DNA of 64,000 bases, taken from contig MVAQ01000049.1 in the NCBI GenBank assembly GCA_014825775.1, positions 46,087 through 110,086 on the forward strand, given 5' to 3'. Both the position numbers and the translations under genes were made by a program. The notes beneath the pieces are model-generated. The model ran no database searches and was not told the origin of the DNA. It saw only the letters and a program-made list of their open reading frames with translations. This stretch comes from Krasilnikovozyma curviuscula. Its lineage: Eukaryota; Basidiomycota; Tremellomycetes; Cystofilobasidiales; Mrakiaceae. This document shows positions 11,219 to 21,712 of this stretch, piece after piece; position 1 is the first letter of the stretch; the number at the start of each line of letters is the position of its first letter.

Positions 11219-13006
11219 ATGTCCTCTGGCTCCTTCCGTGATGATTCTAGCTCAGATTGGTCCTCTGTCACTACTCCAGGTGACCACTCGTCACTCAATG
11301 GATTCAACGACGAAGGACCTCTGGCCAGGTTAACGAGCTATTCGGTAGATGAACAACAGTTCTCTTCTCCTTCTGAGACTCTCGCTCCTACAATGAAGTT
11401 TAAATCTCTCAGTACTTCATGCGGATCTCGAAACAAAGCGACCAAGTCCTCTAAAACAATTCCATCGCATGCACTTATTCAATCTACCACTCCCTCGGCG
11501 GCGCTCCCTTTCACGACCCCGACCTCGATCTCGGCCGATCAGCGTGAGACACCCTGCCGGCCTACCACCTCACCGAGTGCCGTCCCATTCACAGCAGTAC
11601 CAGCATCAACTTCGTTCTCAAAACCATCCTCCACTCTAATCAAGCGTCCCATGAACAGCTGGATCCTCTACAGATCCGAGACGCTTAAGAACTTGAAGGC
11701 TGGGACGAAGGACAGCAGCAATCTCACTCAAGCTGACATCTCGAAGACCATATCATTGATGTGGAAAAATGAGACGCCTTCTGTAAGATCTCGGTATGAA
11801 AAGATGAGCGAGGAGATGAAAACGCAGGTGGGTGTTTTGCGCGCGGGCTAGTTAAATGGCAGCAATGGATCCATTGATGGTTTGTACGCTGACCCGAACT
11901 TAATGTTAGCATCTCATCAATTTCCCAGATTACAAGTACCAGCCAGTCAGCCGAGTCCAGAAGCTGAAGATTAAGGAGGAGAAAATACGAATGAAGGAGG
12001 AGAGGACTCAACTTCTCAAGACCACTTCTGCAGTACTGGCACCGCGCTGCGATCGATCTACCACGGCTCTTCCCAAAAACAAGCCGAAGAAATTCAAAAA
12101 AAACCCCTATCAACTCTCTCTTTCTCCGACCCTGCCTCCCAACATGGCTTGGATTGATGTCCCCATCTCAAACCCTGATTCGCCTTGTCCAGCGAAAATT
12201 TCCCTTCCGTCACAGTCTTACTTCACGAGGTACGAATTTTGATTATATGATATGCTGTATCTTTCTTATCATAATGTATCTCTCTGTTGGTCAATAGTCA
12301 CCCTCAGCAAAAACAAAAACAGCATCTTGACTTTCAGCATCACAACCCGCAACATACCGAGTGTTGGGTTAAAGATACTTCCTGCTCTGGAACCCCACTC
12401 TTACAAGGTGATCTCTCTGCAAATCAGAACCAATATCAGCTGGTTTGTCATAACGAGCCTCAACCAAACTTCTACTCCATCAGCCACCGCGACTTACTCA
12501 CACCACCAGAGGAAGAGCCAATCTACCGAGATCTACCTCAACAGCTGCACCAGCCTCCTATTTCACCACCAATGTTGACCCATTCGCAGTCTCTGCACAA
12601 CGACTACAACTACTCTATTCACAACACCAACGACTGCCAGAAGTCAGCTCAAGACCTAGCGGCAATGTGGTATCTAATGGACGACACTAGCCCTATTCCA
12701 CATAATACAGAAAAATTCATCAGTGACATAGATATCGAATTGGAGATCGAGGGTGACTTAGCTCCTATCACTGTCGGAGCAGGAATAGATGGCCAGTTCA
12801 GTGTGGACGAGGGGTTGTTGCTCGTCGACGCCGACTGGGTTCCAGGATTCGAGTACTCTTTTGAACCCTCGTTCGATACTGACCTCCAGATCCTCACAAC
12901 GGAGCCCTTTGTGACGCAAAAATACCTCCCACCACCAGCATTACGCCATTCCGCCTCCGTCCCGGACCTCCAACAATCCTACACCCCTAATCCTCTGGCT
13001 CAGTGA
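11219..13006 (+). CDS. HMG-box transcription factor, MATA-type box, 545 aa
   Basis: The model is join(11219..11827,11910..12229,12298..13006), in phase, giving 545 residues. The HMG box spans about residues 141-215: IKRPMNSWILYRSETLKN, then LTQADISKTISLMWKNE, then RSRYEKMSEEMK, closing with FPDYKYQP. The RPMN start and PDYKYQP end are typical of the sequence-specific MATA_HMG/Sox-like class, not of non-specific HMGB proteins. A Lys/Glu-rich helix follows (KLKIKEEKIRMKEER), with a basic patch KNKPKKFKK, then a Gln/His/Asn-rich acidic C-terminus that could activate transcription. In basidiomycetes this class includes pheromone-response regulators such as Prf1 of Ustilago and Mat2 of Cryptococcus. 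Orthology to either is not shown here. Confidence 0.88.
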
Positions 13007-13495
13007 TATGCATGACGAAGGAACAGGCACAGCGTAGGACCAGTCATTCATTTAGTACCACTGAGCCATCACTAAACTCTTGCTGCAGCAGCGCCAGCAT
13101 CAGAATGAAGGTTTCGAGGTTGACGTGTTGAATGTGAATGGCTGGAGGATTTGGATTGTAGGAGGCTTTAGAAGTGTAATTCATACCTAAGATTATTTAA
13201 TGTTAGTTGTTCCGCTTTGGTAGAAAAAAGAATAGGCTGGATTAAAGACTGAAGAGAAAATGTTGTTATGCACGGCATTCTTTTTTCTTTTCGATTCTTG
13301 CTTTGTGAGAAACACAGCTAGGCATTGAGTTGATGCCATCTACACAGTTAAGGCTCTAATAAATCTTCTCTAGATCGCCGTAAGCCAGCTTGGAGAGTCT
13401 CGTATAGTCGAAATCACTTCGAAGGTAAAAACACATCATAGTCAGTCTACCGTCAACCACCTACCATCAGAAATTTCATGAAAGAGGAAATAAGC
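13007..13495. other. Convergent 3' intergenic region
   Basis: This lies between the stop codons of the HMG-box gene (plus) and ATP11 (minus). No supported coding frame. Confidence 0.5.
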
Positions 13496-14621
13496 TCACT
13501 TCATCTTCTCCGGCTTCCCAAACGCCTCCACCATCTTCCTCCTCTCCGCCCTATCGTCTTCTCTCCCACCCTCCAGATCAAAAAAGCTTTGCAGCGCCAG
13601 TACCAACATTTGGCCCTCCTCCGGTTTCAACAACGTCTTCTCCCCACCCTCAGACTGGGTAAGCAGCTCTCCACGCATGAGGACGATGTCATGACTGTCG
13701 AGAAAATCGGTGTAGTGTGTGATGGTCAAGTACGGCCTCGACTCGCTTCCCTTAAGCTTGAACTCCGCCAGAGGAGTGAAGATCACCGTTGTTTCTTTGT
13801 CATCAAAGTGGCCCCATTGGATGAAGAAGAACTCGGTCCCACCAGGCCGTTGGAGCGGCACGAGGAACTGCGAAGTGGTGGAGCGTGAAGTTGAGAACAT
13901 GGAGTGGTATATCTTGGAGGGGATGGCCGCGCTCAGAAAGGTTGGTTTAAGAGTATGGTAGGTCGTCCAGAGGGAAGAGATGGTTGCAGCGTCATGTGGA
14001 GTTGAGTTGAGGATGTCCATGTTGAGGATTTGTGCTAGCGGCTGTGGGTAGAAGCGCAAAAGGGGTAAGAGCAGATATGATGAGTTAACTGTTTCTGATA
14101 AAAAGAGTGAATTTTCTTACCATATTCGGACTGCTGGATTTCTTCGGCGGTCGGGGCGAAGCTGGAGCTTTGGCTGGTGTCGACGGTGGTGGAACGAGCG
14201 AGGATTGGGTGGTAGGGATTGGCTGAAGGACAGCTGGCTTGACAACTTTTTTCTTCAACTCGTCGATGGTTGAGACTCCCTCCCTATACAAAGAGAACGA
14301 TAAAGGAGCAAACGGAGCATTGTCAGGGAATTGACACTGAGGGCAGATTCCCATGAGGAAACGACACAAGACTAACTCATCCATCCTCTTCTTAAGCTTA
14401 TCTGCGTATTTCGCCGATATACTCGCCTGTCGTGTCTGGTATAGTACAGAGGAGGTGACTGTGGCATACGAATGTCGACACAGGACGGCAGTTGGACGTT
14501 TGGCTGCTGCCGACGAGAGGAGGCCTGAGAGAGAGAGAGAGAGATTGAATCTGCATCTCAAAGATAAAAACTTAATCTTGGGTACTAATGTCGCTGGAGT
14601 GAGTAATACGGACCTCAACAT
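13496..14621 (-). CDS. ATP11: Mitochondrial F1-ATP synthase assembly factor Atp11, 317 aa
   Basis: The model is complement(join(13496..14041,14121..14283,14377..14621)), in phase, giving 317 residues, close to the yeast protein length. The N-terminus is Arg/Ser-rich and lacks acids, as expected for a mitochondrial presequence. A helix SAKYADKLKKRMDEEGVSTIDEL follows, the junction being made by splicing, then a Pro-rich linker and the conserved C-terminal domain: LNMDILNSTPHDAATISSLW, IPSKIYHSMFSTSR, FLVPLQRPGGTEFFFIQWG and VLALQSFFD. Atp11 binds free F1 beta subunits in the matrix and prevents their aggregation during alpha3beta3 assembly. A short alternative intron in exon 1 is possible and would alter only the presequence. 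Confidence 0.9.
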
Positions 14622-15041
14622 GGTTTTGTGTTCGGCGAAGGAAAAGCGTAAACCGCTAATGTAACTCGTTCCGTTAGGATTTGATTTGGAAAAGGAGCTA
14701 CTGCACTAAAACTAGCGCTCACAGAGACAGAGAGAAAGAACTATTCAGATACGAAGAGGTCGACGTGAAGCTGGAGTAGGGACAATATTGGAATCGGCCC
14801 TAGAATTTGCTGCTCTGGAAGAGGAACTTCAAGGGGAACTTTTTGAGTCGATTCTAATTCAGAGAGCAGGAAATGAGATTAGCCTTGACTTAGAGGCTAC
14901 AGAAAGTCGCAAATTCTCATAGACATACTACTTGGGAGAAATTGCTGACGAAAACAAATCGCTGTCGAAAGCAGCGTTCGCAGGTGGATATTCTCGTCCT
15001 CGCTCGATTCGCCACTCGAGTGCCAAAGATGGATGCCAGAA
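14622..15041. other. Intergenic region upstream of ATP11
   Basis: This is the likely ATP11 promoter and the 3' flank of the hypothetical minus-strand gene. No supported gene. Confidence 0.45.
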
Positions 15042-15885
15042 TCATCTCCTGATGTGTTGGCAAGAGAAACAGCGGAAAGAACGAAAGAATTCTCTGCGGC
15101 CGATTTCTTTCGAGGGATGAAACGACGGGCTCAGTAAGGAACCGCAGTGATTGACGAACTCGGACACTCGTTTGACGATGTCAGCGACAGGCCTGGGGCT
15201 GTCGTACAACCCCACTAGCGAGTGAAAAGAAAACATACGTAACCTGATTCTCGATGTGATTTTTGATGTTGACAGGAAACCTTACTTTGAATTCCTCTCC
15301 TAGTAACCCCCTTCTGTTGTTCTCTGGACACGTCAGCGCCGTGACACACTCGAAAGAATCCTAATCCTGGCCCTGACAACAAGAAGCTGGAATCACCAAG
15401 AAACCACTGTCAATGGCCCAGTCCAGCTTCGCCAAAGGGGTAAAACGCAGCAAGATGGACCAAACATCAGCGTCATAACAGAGAAGTTTGCAGCTTCTCT
15501 TCGTGAGGATTCCTTTCTGCAATATGTCACCTGGGATGGGCGTCGTTGACATTCGAGTCGATGGTGAAGATGGCTTGATTCGTAGCAATGATATCTTGCT
15601 ATGCTGAGAAGAATAACAACCCGCTAACAAACCAGCTTCAGTTGTTGATGGGTGCAGTTTGATTACTAAATGTGTCTGCAGTCCATCAAGCATCAAGGTT
15701 TTGGAGACAGCTTCTTCTCGTGACGTCAGTTGTCTTTGGAAGATGGCTTCGGGCTGGCTTCGCTTCAGATCGTGAAGGGCTTGGTCGATGCGGAACACCA
15801 GACCAAAGTCTATGGAACAGAAACCAACCTTCTCTCCCTGTATAAAGGCGCACCAGCTACTCTTTCGTCTCTCCTCTCTCTTCAC
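15042..15885 (-). CDS. Hypothetical multi-exon gene, boundaries uncertain
   Basis: Three protein-like segments lie in order on the minus strand: about 15885-15410 (for example LDGLQTHLVIKLHPSTTEAGL and VWSILLRFTPLAKLDWAID), about 15362-15250 (ECVTALTCPENNRRGLLGEE, FPVNIKNHIENQ) and about 15210-15042 (YDSPRPVADIVKRVSEFVNH, ending CFSCQHIRR and a stop). An in-frame TAG between the first two needs a small intron, and several donor/acceptor pairs could serve. I could not fix the last junction with certainty. The start codon is a guess. No family is recognised. It is divergent from the gene at 16053. Confidence 0.35.
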
Positions 15886-15954
15886 TTTCCTAGAAGCCGT
15901 CCGACTGCCACCTTTTTGCTTCTAGCAATCACCTCTGCATCTTCTAGGTGATTG

Positions 15955-15970
15955 CACACACACACACACA
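15955..15970. repeat. (CA)8 microsatellite
   Basis: Eight CA dinucleotides lie in the short divergent interval upstream of the gene starting at 16053. Confidence 0.95.
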
Positions 15971-16052
15971 CGCCCACAATTCTCCCAACATCTTTTTCTT
16001 TTCTTCTACCCCTTTCTGAAAATTCTATCAAGCTTTTCAACATATCGTTGAA

Positions 16053-16898
16053 ATGACCCTCTACACCCCCCAACCCAACGAATCAGCTCCCTTTGTTGAT
16101 CAAAGCTACCTCGACGGTTTCGAAGGGGATCCCTCGTTTTTTTATTTCAACAACAATGCTTACAACAACCCTGACACCCCCATTCAGAATGAGGACATGG
16201 AAACCGCCTCCTTTTCTTGTGAAGAGATGGCCCCATCCAAGGTTTCTACTTCCCAAGGCGTGGCAGTTCCTTGGGTTCGTGTTTCTGTTGGTAGTATCGT
16301 CTTGCACGAATGTCCATTGGCGAGTCACCCATTATAATTCCTAGAGGCCAATGGACTGATCTGTATCCTCCTACCCTTCTCTTCTCTTTCTACAGACCGA
16401 TGGCGTCAACTACATGGACTCGTAGGACTTGCACTAAACTGATCACCCTCCTCCCCAACCGAAGAACTTATCATTATCTCTCACTTTAGAAACTACTTCC
16501 CAATCAATACAGCCCAGAACGAGCATCTCTTCTCTATCTCAAATCTCGTCTGGAACGATCCTGATTGCGGCGAAGCGACGTTTCATACTTGTGAGTGACC
16601 TCGGTTTCATTTTCCTATCTTCGACCATGCTCTGTTAAAACATTCTCTCTAATATCTTCTACACACCAGTCAGCTCCCCAGGATCCCAGTAAGCCTTTGA
16701 ACATTCGTTCCCTTTGCCACAAGGTGGACCAACTAAGACGAGAGTGATTTATTTTGTAGAAACCCCGTCGTCAGCATGAGATGGATTTTCGCTAATCCTC
16801 TGCTTCAGAGCTTGAATTGGATTTCTGAGTACTATGGTTGTGTGTCCGCCTTGTCATTTTTAGTAAAAACTCCTGTAAAGGTGAGTCCGGGTGACTGA
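16053..16898 (+). CDS. Unidentified protein of about 168 aa, six exons
   Basis: The best model is join(16053..16274,16396..16421,16490..16590,16670..16688,16760..16898). Phases agree along the whole chain, with exons of 26 and 19 nt. Exon 1 may instead end at 16280. The protein starts MTLYTPQPNESAPFVDQSYL, is acidic and Asn/Pro-rich for ~70 residues, then reads VPWTDGVNYMDSNYFPINT, LFSISNLVWNDPDCGEATFH, TFSSPGSQNPVVSMRWIF and LLQSLNWISEYYG. The second half looks like a compact folded domain, but I cannot assign it. No signal peptide. The C-terminal tail after YYG is uncertain because a further donor (GTGAGT at 16881) is available. Confidence 0.5.
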
Positions 16899-17371
16899 TA
16901 TGCAATGTTTTGTGCTGGATGGATAGACGATAGAAACAAAGTCCTTCAGGAACAGTTTTGGCCAGCTGTCACTTGAGGTCCTGCTCTCTCTTTTTATCCC
17001 ATCAACGGAAACTATAGTATGATATTTTCTCTGACTAAGAAAAAGAGGTGTGGGGGGAGTGGGGAGTGAGTAAGGTTTATGTATTGGTGGTCCACGATCA
17101 CACTTCCCTTGGTCATGGAGCGGGTTCGGCGTCGATCTACTTTCCTGTTGGTTTTATAGCCTCAGTAATCACTGTAACATAATTCTGGGTTTTGTTCTAT
17201 AGTTGAGTTTCTTGCAAAAGAAAGACCATACCAGGAGATGAAACGTTATCGGCAACCTGTGATCCGGTCTTACGCTAATACTTGTCACAAAAGCTACAGA
17301 GTCCAATAAAAGTCCATTTAAAGAAAGATGCTGTTGTGTTCGTATTTGTTCAGACACCGGAGTCAGTCTTT
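16899..17371. other. Intergenic, no gene seen
   Basis: This is the 3' side of the gene at 16053 and the 3' side of the minus-strand cupredoxin gene. No supported gene. Confidence 0.45.
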
Positions 17372-18839
17372 TCAAGGAATCTGTTCAGTCCCCTTCGTGT
17401 CAATAGCGAGCTGTTGGAACGCCTCGAACGTGTGTGGGCCAGATGGAGGAGGATTAATGGCAAATACCTTCAAAATTTACAGTTTTAGAGGGGAGTGAGT
17501 GAGCAGAACAAGAAGAGGAATTGGAAGGAAACGTACCATTCCGGAAGAGCAGTGGGTTTGAGAAGAGCCTGGGATGACTTGACGACAGTGGAACCATTGA
17601 GGGTCTTCGTTCTGACTTCACAACACAAAAAAGTAGGCAAACGGACATATTAGAGTCTGCATCTTGAAAGAGAAGCACAGAGGGGGTACATACACGATGA
17701 ATGTAGCAGCGGCAGTGATCTGAGATGAATTAACTGAGACGAAGCCAGTGTCAAAGACAGGAAGATTACTTTGCGCATCGATCTCAATTTCACATGGGGT
17801 AGCGAACAAATCCTTGGTTACTGTGTGGTTCTTTGGGTTGAAGAACTGAAAGAGCACATCATGTCACACCAAGTCAGCTAGTAACATGACGCGCCGCCAG
17901 AAAGAAAGTCGCGCACATACGAAATTGACTTGTTCTCCAACCTTAGCGTAAACGTACTGCGGATTATATCTGAGCGCGGCGCTCGTTGCGTTTCTACCGA
18001 CCTGGACGGCGTGCGTGGTAACTGGTGGGGCGGTGGTGCCATTTTGTTGGATTGCCAGCGCTTGGAACTTGGTGAAGCTATTCCCATTTGGTTTGGCATT
18101 GATTGAGAAAACCATTCCTGGAGAAAGATATAAGAAAGAGGTGAGTGGATGCGATGAGAAGGGAAAGATGAGAAAGGAAAGATGCAAAGGTGATCTTTTC
18201 ATACCTTGTCCACAGTGTCCTACCGAAGAGATTGGACTTTCGTTAGCTTCAATATAAAAAAAAAAAAAAAAAACGAAAAAGGCTTACCCTTCTGTCTACA
18301 CTGTATTTCAAAAGAACCAAAAGTAATACGCATCAGCGAGAAAGGAAAATGCTCTCACCTGAACTGGTACACACTCACGTAAAACCATTTTGGTTCAACA
18401 TCTGTGACGACAAATACCGCTCCAGGAGGAGTATCTTTGCCAGCTTTGACCTTAGTAGGCTTGAAGCCAGAGTCAAACAACGGAGCTCCGAACTCATCCA
18501 CAGCTTTTACGCAAGGATGGGCGAAGTTTGATTGCGTCACGGAATGATTCATTGGGTTGAAGAAAAAGTCGACTATGTCCCCAATTTTGACGTTGATATT
18601 GGATGGGTTGTACATAAGCGCAGACTGGTTGGTAATATTCAACCCGACATCGACTCTGATTCTGTTTGGCTGGGATTTCAAGAAAGCCAAAGTGTCAGCA
18701 CCTTCGACGTGCCGTACAAAACAAACATCGTTGAAAACCTATCGACCTTGTAGTAAGGATACGTAGTTGGACCAGCGTTAGCACAGGCCGTAAACCATAT
18801 GGAAGCAACCGCAAGAAACAAAGGTCGGAGCATCAACAT
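17372..18839 (-). CDS. Secreted double-cupredoxin (blue copper) protein
   Basis: The supported exons are 18379..18701, 18288..18300 (13 nt), 18205..18219 (15 nt), 17921..18117, 17694..17845, 17537..17615 and 17372..17467. A signal-peptide exon starts with the ATG at 18839 (MLMLRPLFLAVASIWFTACANA). Its donor is uncertain; GTCCAA after GCT-G gives the right phase. Domain 1: VDVGLNITNQSALMYNPSNI, NHSVTQSNFAHPC, then WFYCRQKGHCGQGMVFSIN. Domain 2: KVGEQVNFFFNPKNHTVT, FATPC, then WFHCRQ, THCSSGMVFAIN. Each domain keeps the His, Cys, His and Met ligands of a type 1 copper site. Proteins of this kind are common extracellular or wall-linked fungal cupredoxins of mostly unknown role. The mature protein ends in a short helix without an obvious GPI signal. 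Confidence 0.88.
18256..18273. repeat. A18 homopolymer inside a cupredoxin-gene intron
   Basis: Read on the gene's strand this is T18 within the intron between the 13-nt and 15-nt exons. It may act as a pyrimidine tract and is a likely site of length error. Confidence 0.95.
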
Positions 18840-20409
18840 TTTGTCAGAGTGAATGGTGGAGAGTCTTGAGGTAAACAAAGTCCAGCGATGAGGGAAATTC
18901 TCAGCCTTTGAGGGATTTGTGCAGCTTTTATAGCCCTATATTCTGCAGGAGATACCATTCTTGTGAAAGTTTGTTAGAGAGGCTGAGGTAGGAATCATGT
19001 TGGCGTGGATGAGTAGGAGGGATGATGCGTTAGTCAGTGGCGCTGTAGACAAACCTGCATGGGGATCCTGAGCGGATGGGTTGTCCAGGGACCCCAAATA
19101 TCAGCTAGTTACCCGTCTTCTGAAGTTGTTTAAAAACCCGACTCCAAATATTACCTACTGATCTGCTCATACTTGAAGCAGAAATGTATGACTTGTTAGA
19201 GGGGACCTACAGGCTGTCTGGCCGTTTAGTAACTTTATAGTTTAGGTTTAATCTGTCTCTAAAGAGTTGCCTTATCTGAAAAATCAGCTACAGGAATCCA
19301 TCACATGACGTTCGCCGTCAATGAGGGCGAGGGGCATTTAGTTTGCACGAGCATTTGTTTATATTTATCGCCACTGAAGTCGTACCACCTCTATTTCAGC
19401 GTGACGACCACAAATCACCCGAACCCGTCTATCGGAAGATGAAGCCGGCGACCTCGTTGCTGAGTATTGCATCTGTTGAAGAAAGAGCTGAGAAGATATT
19501 GTTTTTGGAAAGTTGAGAATCGAACTTAACTCATTGAAGGTGGAATTTTATGGAAAGAGGCGGGATCTGTAATATCAGTGCCTATCTTGATTTTCTTTGA
19601 GTAATGCATTGCTTCCCCACACCTTGGCCACTCCTCCATCCATCATACTCTTTACCGTTCTTTCTGGAGTTCCAGTTCTCAAAGGAGTTTGATGGGATTT
19701 GACTGTCTTCGGAGAAGGCTCTCAACTATGTAACTTTTTGATCCATATCTTATAGTTTCGAAATCGTTTACGCCCTCCAAACAGACGCAAACTGCATATC
19801 CGCCAATGAAGATGACAATCGAATTGTATGTTTGGACACCGCTCAGATCCACCACGCCACTTTCTCCCATGTTTGTCTTTTCTCTACCTTAAGAAACGTA
19901 TTATCGTCCCTCTGGATCCAGTGTCTGTGGAGACACCGAGTAGTTGATTATAATGTGAGTTTTCCACCTTTTTGTGCGTCATCGAGGTCTTGCCCGTCGC
20001 GCGTCGTATTTTCAAGCTCCATGTATTCCAACGCTCCGAGTAGCACCCCCTGATCCACACTGTAGGCTTATAGTAGCTTGCTTTTTAAGTTACGATAACC
20101 AGGTGATCAAATTCCCACCGGTTTCTGGCCTGATTTCTCAGGCTCTTGTCGCCACACGGCTGCTGGTCGAATGACTTACGTCGACTCATCGAGACGAAAA
20201 TCTGTCAGCTACTAATCCCACTCTAAACCTCTGACTCCATCAGCAAGGAGAAGAGTTCAACCCTGCCTTCACTTCATATCTATTTATCGGAAAGCAGGCC
20301 ATTCGAAGAAGCAGCTGTCTTATTCATCCCCGCTTCGCAAAGCGGACATTGGCCCAGACAAGCCCAAAACACCTCAAGATTCCTCCTTATTCCCTTTCAA
20401 CGAGACTTA
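18840..20409. other. Divergent intergenic region, 1.6 kb
   Basis: This lies between the cupredoxin gene (minus) and the two-span membrane protein gene (plus). The longest open frames are about 60-75 codons and lack motifs. It is probably promoter DNA for both genes. Confidence 0.45.
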
Positions 20410-21089
20410 ATGTCGATAATTGCCCCGGGCACGGGAATGGGTGTTGCTTACAAGGCTAAGGGTGCGAAGCACTGTAAGAACCCCAGTTGTGCTAAAAAGC
20501 TCTTCGTCCTAAACGACCAGCTTCAGGTCAGCTCATTTTTTCTTCTTTCTGTACGCTTGAACTTGATGAGATGGTACTCATGCCACTCTATCTTTACCAT
20601 GTATAGGTTGATTGCCAGTCCTTGATCGAAAAGGGAGATGGGCTGGGCTGGAGTAACAAAGCCAGACGAACTTTATCGTCGGATGAAACCAAGGCAAAAG
20701 GTTCGCCATTAAACCTTTCTACCCACTTCTTCTTTTGAAGATGATGACATAAATATCGATGATCTAATATTTCCCTTTTTTAAATTGTGCGCTCTCTTCA
20801 ATCTTTGTTTACATCAGCGGTGGCTGTCTCTTCCCAGCCGTCACACGATCGCTCTCGCGTGCACCTGCGGTACATTCTCATCCTCACGCTCGCTTACCTT
20901 ATCCTATCAACTCTGGCCATCCTTCTCGTTCTCGTTCATGTTGTCTTTGGACTGGAAAAGCTTTACGAAATTCCTGGTCTAGTGTTCGGGCTCGTGATGA
21001 TCTTAATCAATCGCAGTGGACATCTCAGAAACTGCCCTGGGCTGGGAGAAATTAGTAAAAGTCTGGTCGGAGGAGGTGAATCTTCTTGA
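20410..21089 (+). CDS. Small membrane protein with two hydrophobic segments, 160 aa
   Basis: The model is join(20410..20526,20607..20700,20818..21089), in phase, giving 160 residues. The N-terminus holds a short Cys/Lys-rich stretch (GAKHCKNPSCAKKLFVLND) and a further Cys in QVDCQSLIEKG. A long hydrophobic run follows (YILILTLAYLILSTLAILLVL, then HVVFGL), and a shorter one (IPGLVFGLVMILI), ending GGGESS. It may be an integral membrane protein with the cysteines on the N-terminal side. I do not recognise the family. The start is the first ATG of the exon; an upstream exon cannot be excluded. Confidence 0.55.
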
Positions 21090-21712
21090 TTTCGGAGGTT
21101 TATGAAGGTCCTGTTTCTGTGCTTGCGAGGGAAGAAACGGGTAACATCAACACGAGGTTGACATCGGCGGCAGTGTTTTGATGTCGGCGTGGCAAATGTT
21201 TCCATAGCATTAATGACCCAACTGTATCTCTTAATACTTTCACTACTATTGTTATATTTAAAACAATTAATCCTCAATCGGGACATGCCTCTTAAAAGGA
21301 GTGTCGCAGATCAAATGCTCGTCATTGGTGGGTTCTTCAAGGCTGGTGTACACACACACACACACACACGCACACCCCAGCACTTTTTCTATGATTCTCT
21401 TAGGAAATGAAAAGGATTCTATAGAGGGCTAGTTTAGAACTTCTGTATAGCTCCCTCGCGGCGACATTTTTCCATTCCAGGCTGACGCCACCGGTCTCAG
21501 TGAAGCCGATCGATCACCTCTAGCAACATTCGTGATACTGTGCTAATTATATCTTCTGTCTCACCTAAGCAATCTTCTGTGGGACAGTACGTAAAGTTGG
21601 TGAGGAAGCGTCCCACAGTAAACAAATGTATATAAAAGGGCGGATTTTTGAGCGTTGTAATTTTTGGCTGCTTGATAATATCACCATACTTTCTATCATC
21701 TCGAACAGCACC
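21090..21712. other. Intergenic region upstream of the GST gene
   Basis: It holds the CA microsatellite and presumably the GST promoter. A TATA-like TATATAAAAG occurs at about 21629-21638, some 75 bp before the GST start. No supported gene. Confidence 0.5.
21351..21368. repeat. (CA)9 microsatellite
   Basis: Nine CA units lie in the interval between the two-span membrane protein gene and the GST gene. Confidence 0.95.
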
